Shown here piece after piece: positions 36,056 through 45,600 of a stretch of DNA of 64,000 nt (position 1 is its first letter; each line of letters starts with the position of its first letter). A program made the position numbers and the translations under genes. The notes beneath the pieces were generated by a model that did not search any database, had not been told where the DNA came from, and saw nothing but the letters and a program-made list of their open reading frames with translations. The stretch is from Polyangium spumosum (GTDB taxonomy: Bacteria > Myxococcota_A > Polyangia > Polyangiales > Polyangiaceae), in NCBI RefSeq assembly GCF_009649845.1, contig NZ_WJIE01000007.1, positions 1 through 64,000 on the forward strand, read 5' to 3'.

Positions 36056-36760
36056 ATGCCCGAGTGGTCGGCACAGGAATTTTTTAGAGCAAACGAGATT
36101 CCCGAGGGCGCCGTCCTCACCGGCAAGGAGCTCGAAGCTGCGTTCTGGCAAATCCGGAAAATGCAGCGGGAGTCACAGCACCAGCAGGCCTTCTGGAAAT
36201 CGGTCAACGACTCGCTCTCGGACGCGTACAAGAAGCTCGCGTCCTTTCAGAAGGAGCTCGAGGCGTCGCGGGAAGCGCTGCGTCAAGCCAATGACGAGCT
36301 CGAAGAGAAGGTGCGGGAGCGGACCGCGGAGCTCACCGACAAGCTCGCCAAGATCGAGGAGCAGCAGCGGACGATCCGCGCCCTCTTCACGCCGGTGATC
36401 CAGGTCTGGGACCGGATCCTCGTATTGCCCATCGTGGGCGGCCTCGACGCGCGTCGGGCCTCCGAGATGATGGGCGGCTTGCTCGAATCGGTCGTCGCGA
36501 CGCAGAGCGCGTTCGTGATCCTCGACCTCACCGGCGTCGACGACGTGGACGCCGAGACCGCCGACCACCTCGTCAAAATGAGCCGCGCCGCCGGCATGCT
36601 CGGCACGTCCTGCCTTTTGTCGGGGCTGTCGCCGCGCGTCGCGAACGCCCTCGTCGCGCTCGACGTCGCGCTCGGCGAGATCGTGTCCTTCGGAAAACTC
36701 CAGGCCGCGCTGCAATACGCGCTGCGGCACATCGACAAACCCACCGGAAAGAGCCGCTAG
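36056..36760 (+). CDS. RsbR-like coiled-coil STAS protein
   Basis: A 234-residue protein. Residues about 40-115 form a long coiled coil ending in VRERTAELTDKL, as in histidine-kinase linkers. Residues about 120-230 are an RsbR-type STAS domain: TPVIQVWDRILVLPIVGGLD, then FVILDLTGVDDVDAETADHL, where the Thr of LDLTGV is at the position phosphorylated by RsbT-like kinases in stressosomes. It lies 246 bases after the binding-protein gene, so it probably has its own promoter, and 12 bases before a receiver gene. No RsbS or RsbT is in the window. Confidence 0.88.
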   Translation: MPEWSAQEFFRANEIPEGAVLTGKELEAAFWQIRKMQRESQHQQAFWKSVNDSLSDAYKKLASFQKELEASREALRQANDELEEKVRERTAELTDKLAKIEEQQRTIRALFTPVIQVWDRILVLPIVGGLDARRASEMMGGLLESVVATQSAFVILDLTGVDDVDAETADHLVKMSRAAGMLGTSCLLSGLSPRVANALVALDVALGEIVSFGKLQAALQYALRHIDKPTGKSR

Positions 36761-36771
36761 GAGCCCGCGCC

Positions 36772-37146
36772 ATGCACGACATCCTGATCGTCGAGGACAA
36801 CGACATGAACAGCGAAATGCTCTCGCGCCGCCTCACGCGCCGGGGGTTCTCCGTGCGTATCGCGGTGGACGGGCTGTCCGGCCTGCGCTCGGTCGACGAG
36901 GTGCTCCCGGACCTGATCCTCATGGATATGACCTTGCCGGACATCGACGGCCTGGAGGTCACCCGGAGGCTCAAGGCGGACGCGCGGACGCGCGGCGTGC
37001 CGATCATCGTGCTCACGGCCCGCGCGATGCCCGAGGATCGCGCGCGCGCATTCGAGGCCGGCGCGGACGATTACGACGTCAAACCCGTGGACATGGACCG
37101 CCTGCTCGAAAAGATGCGGGCGCAGCTCGGGAGGAAGGCGTCATGA
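36772..37146 (+). CDS. Stand-alone response regulator receiver
   Basis: A 124-residue single receiver: acidic pair in IVEDND, phosphoacceptor Asp in ILMDMTLPD, Thr in VLTARA and Lys in DVKPVD. It is DivK/CheY-like. The stop overlaps the start of the HisKA-receiver gene (ATGA), so the two are made together. Confidence 0.92.
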   Translation: MHDILIVEDNDMNSEMLSRRLTRRGFSVRIAVDGLSGLRSVDEVLPDLILMDMTLPDIDGLEVTRRLKADARTRGVPIIVLTARAMPEDRARAFEAGADDYDVKPVDMDRLLEKMRAQLGRKAS

Positions 37147-38123
37147 CCCAGCCCGAGCGCCCCGACGCCTTGCCCCCGAGCCGTCCGCCGCTCGGCGAGG
37201 AGGAGCTCAGGCGCCTCGTCGCGCACCTGCGCCACGAGCTGCGGACCTCGCTGACGGCCGTGATCGGCTACAGCGAGGACCTCCTCGAGACGCTGGAGGG
37301 CCCCGAGGAGATCCGGGCCGAGCTCAAGGCCTTGCGCAGCGCCGGCGCGGCCGTCCTCGCGATCGTGAACGAGCGGCTCGGCGCCGAGGCGCTCGGGGAG
37401 CTCTCGGCCTCGACCTTGCCGCGCCTCGTCCGCGACCTCGGCGACGCGTGCGCCGAGCCCGCCTCCGCCATCGCGCCCCTCTGCGCGCGCCTCGTGGCCG
37501 CGGCCGAGGGCGCGGGGCATTACGCGCTCATCCCCACGCTCTGCCGCATCCAGGCGGCGGGCGTGATGCTGAACGATCTCCTCGCGGGATACGCGCTCGA
37601 TCGCTTGCCGCACGCGCCCGCGCTCGGCGGGATGCCGAAGCTCGCGGCTCCGGGGGGCGACGCGAGCGCCCCGCCTTTGCCCTCCGCCGAGCGGGGGCAC
37701 ATCCTGCTGGTCGACGACAACTCCGTCACGCGCGACGTGCTCCGTCAATGGCTCGTCCGCCAGGGGCACGAGGTCGAGGAGGCGACGGGCGGCGATGCGG
37801 CGCTCGAGCTCCTGCGCAACCGCGAGTTCGATCTCGTCTTGCTCGACCTCATCATGCCCGATCGGAATGGCATCGAGGTTCTCGACGTCCTCCGGGCGGA
37901 GGGTCGCCTCGGGCGCGCGCCGGTGATCGTCCTCTCCGCGCTCGACGAGTTCGACGGCGTGGTCTCGGCGCTGGAGCGGGGCGCCGACGATTACGTGACC
38001 AAGCCTTTCCACATGGTATTGCTCCGGGCCCGCATCCGCATGGCCCTCGAGCTCCGCCGGCACCGCGAGCGCGAGCGCGCCTACCAGGGGATGCTCGCGG
38101 AGCTCCGCGGCGGCGCGCGCTGA
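37143..38123 (+). CDS. HisKA-receiver protein lacking a HATPase domain
   Basis: A 326-residue protein. Residues 22-75 contain a histidine-kinase dimerisation helix with H-box LRHELRTSLTAVIGYSE. Where the HATPase_c catalytic domain should be (about 80-175) there is a helical Ala/Leu-rich stretch with no N, G1, F or G2 boxes. A receiver domain follows (about 185-305: LLVDDNS, LLDLIMPD, TKPFH). It can be phosphorylated on His or Asp but cannot bind ATP, so it is probably a phosphotransfer hub (Hpt-like dimer plus receiver) fed by the next gene's kinase. A very degenerate ATPase domain is the alternative. Confidence 0.85.
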   Translation: MTQPERPDALPPSRPPLGEEELRRLVAHLRHELRTSLTAVIGYSEDLLETLEGPEEIRAELKALRSAGAAVLAIVNERLGAEALGELSASTLPRLVRDLGDACAEPASAIAPLCARLVAAAEGAGHYALIPTLCRIQAAGVMLNDLLAGYALDRLPHAPALGGMPKLAAPGGDASAPPLPSAERGHILLVDDNSVTRDVLRQWLVRQGHEVEEATGGDAALELLRNREFDLVLLDLIMPDRNGIEVLDVLRAEGRLGRAPVIVLSALDEFDGVVSALERGADDYVTKPFHMVLLRARIRMALELRRHRERERAYQGMLAELRGGAR

Positions 38124-38141
38124 CATTCCGGAAAAAGCAAG

Positions 38142-40868
38142 ATGCAGCTCGTCAGGCAAATCGTCCGGGAGCGCCGCGAGTACAATAGCTGGGTCGCCAA
38201 CGAGACGATGGAGGACTACTCGCTGCGTTATGCGCCGAGGTCCTTCCGCAAATGGTCCCCGCTCCTGCTCGCCAACACCGCGCTCGGGGGGATCTCGTTC
38301 CTCGCGCTGGAGGCGATCGGCGGCTCGCTCGCGGTCAATTACGGGTTCTCGAACTCCTTCTGGGCCATCCTCGTCTGCAGCGCCATCATCTTCGCGACCG
38401 GCGTGCCCATCACGTATTACGCCGCGAAGTACAACCTCGACATGGACCTCCTGACCCGCGGCGCCGGGTTCGGGTACATCGGCTCGACGATCACCTCCCT
38501 CATCTACGCCTCGTTCACGTTCATCTTCTTCGCGCTGGAGGCCTCGATCATGGCCCAGGCGCTCGAGCTCTGGCTGGGTTTGCCGCTCGTCGCCGGCTAC
38601 CTCGTGAGCTCGCTCTGCATCATCCCGCTCGTCCTCTTCGGCGTGACGCTGATCAACCGGTTCCAGCTCTGGACCCAGCCGATATGGCTGATCCTCATGG
38701 TCCTGCCCTTCGTCTACGTCTTCCGGGAGGACCCCGCGGCCCTCGAGGGCTGGACGAGCTTCGCCGGGAAATCCCCGAGCGGCGCCCATTTCGATCCCAT
38801 CCTCTTCGGGCTCGCGGCGAACGTCTCGTTCTCGCTGATCGTCCAGATCGGCGAGCAGGTCGATTACCTCCGGTTCATGCCGGACAAGACGAAATCGAAC
38901 CGCAAGGTCTGGTGGTTCGCGCTGCTCGCCGCGGGCCCGGGCTGGATCCTCCTCGGGGGCGCGAAGCAGCTCGCCGGGGCGTTCCTCGCCTCGCTCGCGA
39001 TCCGGCACGGGACGAGCGTGGAGCAGGCCCTCCAGCCGATCTGGATGTACGTGACGGGTTACGAGTACGTCTTCTCGAGCCGCAGCGTGATGATCGGGGT
39101 GGGCATCCTGTTCGTCCTCGTCTCGCAGCTCAAGATCAACGTGACGAACGCCTACGCGGGCTCGCTCGCGTGGTCGAACTTCTTCTCGCGCCTCTCGCAC
39201 AGCCACCCCGGCCGCGTGGTCTGGCTCGTGTTCAACGTGGCGATCGCGCTGCTCCTCATGGTGTTCGGGGTGTTCCACACCCTGGACAAGGTGCTCGCGT
39301 TGTATTCGAACGTGGCCATCGCCTGGATCGGGGCCATCGTCGCCGATCTCGTGGTGAACAAGCCGCTCGGCTTCTCGCCGAAATACATCGAGTTCAAGCG
39401 GGCGCACCTCTACGACATCAACCCGGTCGGCTTCGGGTCGATGGGCGCGGCCTCGGTCGTGTCGATGCTCTGTTATGCCGGCGTCTTCGGCCAGGCGGGC
39501 AAGGCATATTCGTCGTTCATCGCCCTCGGCCTCGCGTTCGTGCTCTCGCCGCTCATCGCCGTGGCCACGAAGGGCAAGTATTACATCGCCCGCCCGAACG
39601 AGCATTTCACGAACGACAAGGCCCACGGCAGCGAGGCCTGCTGCATCTGCGAGCACGCGTACGAGCCGCAGGACATGGCCCATTGCCCGGTCTACCAGGG
39701 CTCGATCTGCTCGCTCTGCTGCACGCTCGACGGCCGCTGCCACGACGCCTGCAAATCGAAGCCGACGGGCCGACGGCGGATCACGACCTTCCTCGAAGGC
39801 AAGCTCGCGCCGCGCCTCGCCTCGCGCCTCTTCCGCTTCGCGGCCGTGTATGCGGGGATGGCCTTCGCCGGGGCCATGGTGTTTTTCCTGTTCCACCAGG
39901 CCTCGGACGTCCACGGCGAAGCGCGCGCCGCGCTCGGGCGGACGCTGACCGGGCTTTATGCGGCGACCGTGGTGCTCATCGGGGTGGGCGCGTGGTGGCT
40001 CGTCCTCTCGTGGGAGAGCCGCGAGCTCGTCGAGGAGGAGCTCGATCGGCAAAACACCGAGCTCGAGCAGGAGATCAAGGAGCACGAAAAGACGGAGGTG
40101 GCGCTCCGGCACGCGCGCGCCGAGGCCGAGGCGCTGGCCCGGGAGGCGGGCGCGGCGAACCAGGCGAAGAGCCAGTTCCTCGCGAACATGAGCCACGAGC
40201 TGCGCACGCCGCTGAACGCGATCATCGGCTACAGCGAGATGCTGGAGGAGGAGGCCGAGGACGGCGGGTACACGCCCATCGTCCCGGACCTCGGCAAGAT
40301 CCGGCAGGCGGGCAAGCAGCTCTTGATGCTCGTCGACGACGTGCTCGATCTCTCGAAGATCGAGGCGAACCGCATGGTGCTCGATCCGCAGCGGTTCAAC
40401 CTCTCGGCGCTGCTCGAGGAGGTGCGGGCGACGGTGCAGCCGATGGTGGATCGCAATGGCAACACGCTCCGCGTCGAGACGACCGACACGCCGATCGAGA
40501 TGGTCGCGGATCGCAAGCGCGTCGTGCAGACGCTGAACAACCTGCTCAGCAATGCGGCCAAATTCACGAAGGGCGGGCGTATCGTCCTTCGCGCGTCACG
40601 CGCCGAGGATCCGGGCCGGCCTCGGGTGCGGCTCGTGGTGGAGGACGAGGGCATCGGGATGTCGCCCGAACAGCAGGCGCGGCTCTTCCAGCCCTTCACG
40701 CAGGCCGACCTCACGACGAGCCGCAAATACGGGGGGACCGGGCTCGGCCTCTCCATCACGAAGCGGCTCGTGGAGATGATGGGCGGCACGATCGAAATGA
40801 CGAGCGAGCTCGGCGAGGGGACGACCTTCACGGTGACCCTGCCGCTCGCGGCGGCGGCGGACGAATAG
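38142..40868 (+). CDS. Histidine kinase with NCS1 nucleobase-transporter sensor domain
   Basis: A 908-residue fusion. Residues about 20-495 look like a complete NCS1 (cytosine/purine/allantoin permease) transporter with about 12 helices, including the motif near helix 1 (NTALGGISFLALEAIGGSLA) and GAGFGYIGS. Residues about 500-545 hold a dense Cys cluster (CCICEH, HCPVY, CSLCC, GRCHDACK), probably a zinc or Fe-S site. Two more helices (570-640) precede a coiled coil and a full kinase: H-box MSHELRTPLNAIIGYSE, N-box NLLSNAAKF, G1 EDEGIGM, F FQPFTQAD, G2 GGTGLGLSI. The design parallels CrbS/CbrA kinases, which use SLC5 transporters instead. Ligand sensing or uptake-coupled signalling is inferred. 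It follows the HisKA-receiver gene by 18 bases. Confidence 0.9.
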   Translation: MQLVRQIVRERREYNSWVANETMEDYSLRYAPRSFRKWSPLLLANTALGGISFLALEAIGGSLAVNYGFSNSFWAILVCSAIIFATGVPITYYAAKYNLDMDLLTRGAGFGYIGSTITSLIYASFTFIFFALEASIMAQALELWLGLPLVAGYLVSSLCIIPLVLFGVTLINRFQLWTQPIWLILMVLPFVYVFREDPAALEGWTSFAGKSPSGAHFDPILFGLAANVSFSLIVQIGEQVDYLRFMPDKTKSNRKVWWFALLAAGPGWILLGGAKQLAGAFLASLAIRHGTSVEQALQPIWMYVTGYEYVFSSRSVMIGVGILFVLVSQLKINVTNAYAGSLAWSNFFSRLSHSHPGRVVWLVFNVAIALLLMVFGVFHTLDKVLALYSNVAIAWIGAIVADLVVNKPLGFSPKYIEFKRAHLYDINPVGFGSMGAASVVSMLCYAGVFGQAGKAYSSFIALGLAFVLSPLIAVATKGKYYIARPNEHFTNDKAHGSEACCICEHAYEPQDMAHCPVYQGSICSLCCTLDGRCHDACKSKPTGRRRITTFLEGKLAPRLASRLFRFAAVYAGMAFAGAMVFFLFHQASDVHGEARAALGRTLTGLYAATVVLIGVGAWWLVLSWESRELVEEELDRQNTELEQEIKEHEKTEVALRHARAEAEALAREAGAANQAKSQFLANMSHELRTPLNAIIGYSEMLEEEAEDGGYTPIVPDLGKIRQAGKQLLMLVDDVLDLSKIEANRMVLDPQRFNLSALLEEVRATVQPMVDRNGNTLRVETTDTPIEMVADRKRVVQTLNNLLSNAAKFTKGGRIVLRASRAEDPGRPRVRLVVEDEGIGMSPEQQARLFQPFTQADLTTSRKYGGTGLGLSITKRLVEMMGGTIEMTSELGEGTTFTVTLPLAAAADE

Positions 40869-40880
40869 GGGGTTTTTGCC

Positions 40881-41618
40881 CTACTCGCGGGTGATGACCT
40901 CGGTGTTCTCGAGCCAGAGGTCACATCCATTCGAGTGCAGGGGCGCCCTCGTGTCGGTGAAGATCTGGCTGCGCCGCACGATGAGGCGCGTCCCCGGGCC
41001 CTCGCAGCGCAGGCCCGAGCGATACGAGTAGCGGCCGATCTCGAGCCCGTCGAGCACGACGTGCGCGCCGCCGCGTACGCTCATCCCGCCCACGTCCTCC
41101 TCGGTCACGTGGGCGATCCCGCCCTCGCCGGCCGGGCCGTGGACGGCGAACGGCTCGCCGCCGTTCACGTGAAACGGCATGTAGAACCCGGGCGCGACGC
41201 GGATCACCTTCTTTCCCTCCCCGAGCGCCGGAATGGCGTCCCGGATCTGGCAGAAGGGATCGCTCCTCACGCCGGTGGCGCGTTCGCACTCCTCATAATG
41301 GGAGATGTTGTCGCGGCCCACATAAAGAACCTCCTTTTCGGGGATACACCGGCCGCCCTGGTAAAGGTCGCACACGTCGCTCGCGCAGTGTGCGTGACGA
41401 TTGCACGCCGAGCAGACACCGGCGACGCAGCCGAGCCCGCCGGCGCAATCGGAGGCGACCTCACACCGTCGCGCGAGCGCGGACACATCTTCGTCGATGA
41501 ATTCGATTTCTTCGTCGATGGCTTCGGTGCCCTCGTCGAGAGACGTGGACGTCTCGGCGACGCAGGCGGGGAGAAGGAGCAAAACCAGGATGGATCCGAG
41601 GGAATTTCGAGGAGACAT
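40881..41618 (-). CDS. Cys-rich lipoprotein with beta-helix-like C-terminus
   Basis: A 245-residue lipoprotein (lipobox LPAC near residue 18), encoded against the surrounding signalling genes. An acidic linker (EAIDEEIEFIDED) leads into a disulphide-rich section of the type common in myxobacterial surface proteins (CEVASDCAGGLGC, CNRHAHCASDVC). A right-handed beta-helix-like part follows (VLDGLEIGRYSYRSG, LIVRRSQIF, LWLENTEVI). The beta-helix stops abruptly after few turns, so the protein may be truncated at its C-terminus compared with relatives. Its promoter faces that of the PAS-STAS gene across 162 bases. Confidence 0.75.
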   Translation of the reverse strand: MSPRNSLGSILVLLLLPACVAETSTSLDEGTEAIDEEIEFIDEDVSALARRCEVASDCAGGLGCVAGVCSACNRHAHCASDVCDLYQGGRCIPEKEVLYVGRDNISHYEECERATGVRSDPFCQIRDAIPALGEGKKVIRVAPGFYMPFHVNGGEPFAVHGPAGEGGIAHVTEEDVGGMSVRGGAHVVLDGLEIGRYSYRSGLRCEGPGTRLIVRRSQIFTDTRAPLHSNGCDLWLENTEVITRE

Positions 41619-41780
41619 CGCGAGGACGGTTCGCAAGTTCCGCGCCCGATTCGTCCACGGCACACCCTCCAAGGAGGACGTCGAGGTCTCCCTCCTCTCC
41701 CCAATGACGTTGAATTCCGGATATTCCGCATGCCGCGTCGGCCGACCGTGAGCCATTCTCGGCAGTTCAGGGGGCTGTAC

Positions 41781-42626
41781 ATGGCGTTTCCGTCGGATTC
41801 GGACATCCTGCATTTGAAGATCGAGGCGCAGGCGCGCGACATCGAGCGCCTCACGACCGCGCAGGCGCTCGTCGAGAATGCTCTCGACGGAATCACGCTC
41901 GTTTCGATGGAGAACCGCCTCGTCTACGCGAATACGTCCTTCAAGGCGATGTGCGGGTACGGCCATGACGCCGTCGGCCGCTCGCTGGCCGATTTTTATT
42001 CGCCGGAGGAGCTCGATCGGCTCACGAGGGAGGTCGTCCCGGAGTTGCTCGGCAAGGGCACGTGGAGCGGCACCCTCGAGGTCCGGCGCCCCGACGGCAG
42101 CACGTGGATGGGACAAACCTCGGCGTTCGTCGTCCGGGACGCCGCGGGCGCCCCCACGGGCATGGCCGCGTTTTTCCGCGACGTCACCGCGCAACTCGAG
42201 GCGGAGCAGGCGCGGGAGCGCCTCCAGGAAGAGCTGATCCAGGCCCAGCAACGCGCCCTGCGCGCGCTCGGCACGCCGCTCTTGCCCATCGCGGACCGGG
42301 TGCTCGCCATGCCGCTCATCGGCGACATCGACGCCGAGCGCGCCCAGCAGATCATGGAGACGCTGCTCGATGGCATCACCCGGCACCAGGCGGCGACCGT
42401 CATCCTCGATATCACGGGCGTGAAGGTGATGGATACCGCGGCGGCGGACGCGCTCGTCGGCGCGGCGCGCGGCGCGCGGCTGCTCGGCGCCGAGGTCGTC
42501 ATGACCGGCACGAGCCCGAAGGTCGCGCGGACGCTGGTGGATCTCGGCGCCGATCTGCGCGGCATCGTGACGCGCGGGGCGCTCCAGAGCGGCATCGCCT
42601 GGGCGCTCGCGCGTAATCACGGATGA
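41781..42626 (+). CDS. PAS-STAS (RsbR-like) regulator
   Basis: A 281-residue protein. A short N-terminal helix is followed by a PAS domain (about 25-145: VENALDGITLVSMENRLVYA, then AAFFRDVTAQLE), a coiled coil (QEELIQAQQRAL) and an RsbR-type STAS domain (about 170-275: LPIADRVLAMPLIGDID, then VILDITGVKVMDTAAADALV with the phosphorylatable Thr position). It is a paralogue of the STAS protein at 36056 but with a PAS sensor. Its stop codon overlaps the start of the NRPS-like gene (ATGA), tying sensor and biosynthetic enzyme translation together. An in-frame ATG at 41730 would add 17 residues. Confidence 0.9.
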   Translation: MAFPSDSDILHLKIEAQARDIERLTTAQALVENALDGITLVSMENRLVYANTSFKAMCGYGHDAVGRSLADFYSPEELDRLTREVVPELLGKGTWSGTLEVRRPDGSTWMGQTSAFVVRDAAGAPTGMAAFFRDVTAQLEAEQARERLQEELIQAQQRALRALGTPLLPIADRVLAMPLIGDIDAERAQQIMETLLDGITRHQAATVILDITGVKVMDTAAADALVGAARGARLLGAEVVMTGTSPKVARTLVDLGADLRGIVTRGALQSGIAWALARNHG

Positions 42627-45600
42627 AGAATGTGGTCTTCCAGCGGAAGGGTCTCGAAATGCGGACCGAGCAGAGCGCCTCCTCCACCGCCGTGTTCGCC
42701 GAAAACACGCGCACCGAGTACCCGCGCGACGCCACCGTGCACGCGCTCTTCGAGGCCCGGGCGCGCGAGGCGCCTGGCGCCGTCGCGGCCGTGCTCGACG
42801 GACACCGGCTCACCTATGGCGAGCTCCTCCGCCGCGCCGAGGGGCTCGCGCGTCGATTGCGGCGGCGGGGCGCGGGCCCGGGCGTGCCGGTCGGCATCTT
42901 CGTGGAGCGCTCGTTTCCGCTGCTCGTCGGCCTCGTGGGAATCCTCCTCTCGGGCGGCGCTTATGTTCCCCTCGATCCAGCCTATCCGGACGAACGGCTG
43001 CGGCTCATGCTGCGCGAGGCCGGCGTCCGGCTCCTCGTCGCCGAGCCCGCGCGCGCGAAAGACCTCTCGTTTCATGGCCCCGTCCTCGCCCCGGACGACG
43101 AAGGCGGCGACGACGGCGACGGCCAGGGCGAAATGCCGCGCCCCTCCTCCGCGGGGGACACCGCGTATATCATGTTCACCTCCGGCTCCACGGGCAAACC
43201 CAAAGGCGTGGCCATTCCGCACCGCGCCGTCGTGCGTCTCGTCGTGGGCACGCATTACGTGAACCTCGGCCCCGACGATCACGTGGCGCAGCTCTCGAAC
43301 CTCTCCTTCGACGCGTCGACGTTCGAGATCTGGGGCGCCTTGCTCCATGGCGCCCGCCTCGTCGTCTTGACGCAGGAGGCGCGGGTCTCGCCCTCGGCCT
43401 TCCGGGCCGCCGTGCGCCGCGAGGGCATCACCGTGATGTTCTTGACCACGGCGCTCTTTCACCACCTCGCGGCCGCCGCGCCGGACGCATTCTCGACCCT
43501 CGACGTCCTCCTGTTCGGCGGCGAGCAACTGGAGCCGAGCCGGGCCCGCGCCGTGCTCCGCGCCGGCGGACCGAAGAGGCTCCTGCACGTGTATGGCCCC
43601 ACGGAGAATACCACGTTCTCCACGGCCCACCTCGTGACCGACGTCCCCGAATGCGCGAAGAGCGTCCCCATCGGCAAACCCATCTCGAACTCCACGGCCT
43701 ACGTGCTCGACGAAGCACTCTCGCCATTGCCGCCGTTCGTCGCGGGAGAGCTCTACGTGGGCGGCGACGGGCTCGCCTCCGGCTACGTCAATGCGCCCGA
43801 GCTCACCGCCGAGCGATTCATCCCCGATCCTTTCTCGCGCGAGCCCGGCGCGCGGCTCTACAAGACCGGGGATCGGGCGCATTACCTGCCCGACGGGAGC
43901 ATCGAATTCTTGGGTCGCCTCGATCGTCAGGTGAAGATTCACGGGTATCGCATCGAGCTCGGCGAGATCGAGGCCGCGCTGCTCGCTTGCCCGTGGGTGC
44001 GCGAGGCCGTGGTCACGGTGCGCGAGGACGGCGCCGGCGACAAACGCCTCGTCGCGTATGCCGCCACGGACGCGGACGCGGCGAGCCTGCGCCTCCATCT
44101 GGAAAAGCAGCTCCCGCCCCACCTCCTGCCTTCGAGCTTCGTGGTGCTGCCCGCCCTGCCCGTCACGCCCAATGGGAAGATCGACCGCGACGTCTTGCCA
44201 CTCCCCGACCGGCGCAGCTCCCCGAGCCTGCCCGCCTGCCCGACCCCGCCCGAGACGAAGACCGAGGCAGAGCTCGCCCTCCTCTGGTCTCGCCTCTTCG
44301 GTGTCGAGTACATCGGACGGGACGACTCCTTCTTCGACCTCGGGGGCGACTCCCTGCACGTGGCGAGGCTCTTGCTCCATATTCAGGAGGCGCTCGGCGT
44401 CGACCTGCCGGCGCATCACGTCTTCCATGCCCCGAGGCTCGCGGACCTCGCGCGTATCGTGGACGAGGTGAAGCGGGCGGACACGCCGAGCGCGTCCGCC
44501 CCCGCCAGCGATTGGGCGCGTGAGGCGGTGCTCGATCCCGACATTCGCCCGTGCGGCAGGCCCGTGGACGAGAGCGCCCCGCTGCGTCACGTCTTCTTGA
44601 CCGGCGCGACGGGATTTCTCGGGGCCTTCCTCCTGCGGGATCTCTTCCGGGAGACGGACGCGCACATCTATTGCCTGGTCCGCGCCGCGGACGCCCGCAG
44701 CGGCCTCGATCGAATCCGGGCGAACCTCGAGAAATACGGGCTCTGGGATCCACGCTTCGCCGCGCGTATCGTCCCGGTGCCGGGGGATCTGGCGAAGCCC
44801 CTCCTCGGGCTCTCGCGGAGCCATTTCGAGGCCCTCGCCGCGCGGGTCCAGGCCATTCATCACAGCGGCGCGGAGATAAGTTATGTGAAACCCTATCTCG
44901 CGCACCGGGACACGAACGTGCTCGGCACCCGGGAGGTCCTGCGGCTCGCGTTCACCGTCGCGGACAAACCCGTGCACCACGTCTCCACGATCGCCGTCTT
45001 CGGCCCCGTCGGCTCGTTCCGATCCGTCCGCGTGATCGGGGAGGACTTCGATCTCGACGAGAGCGCGCCCTATCTCGACAGGGACACGGGATATTCGCAG
45101 AGCAAATGGGTCGCCGAGAAGCTCTGCGCCGAGGCGCGCTCGCGGGGCGGGGTGGTCACCGTGTTCCGGCCGGGCTTCATCATGGGCGACGCCACGTCGG
45201 GCGCAGGGAACGCCGACGATTTCATCGCGCGCCTCCTCCGCGGCTGCATCCAGGCGCGCGCCTACCCGGACCTCGCCGGCCAGCGCAAGGACTTCGTGCC
45301 CGTCGATTACGTGAGCGCCGCCATCACGCGGATCTCCCTCTCCAGAGGCGCGCGGGGCATGGCCTACCACCTCGTACCGCCGGCCGCGGGGAACATCGAT
45401 CTGCGCCGCTTCTTCGAGCTCCTCCGCGGCCAGGGCTTCGCGCTCGAGCGCCTGCCTTACGCGGCGTGGTTATCGCGGGTGCGCGCCTCGATCGAGCGCT
45501 CGCTGGACGCGCCGCTCTTGCCGCTCCTGCCCATGCTCGGCGAGAAGGTCCACGAAGGGCGCACGCGCTGGGAGCTCTACGAAGGAATGCCCCTGCACGA

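Noticed and set aside
37071-40196. 1041-codon minus-strand frame
   Set aside because: It is antisense to the receiver, HisKA-receiver and NCS1 kinase genes, all of which carry clear family motifs.
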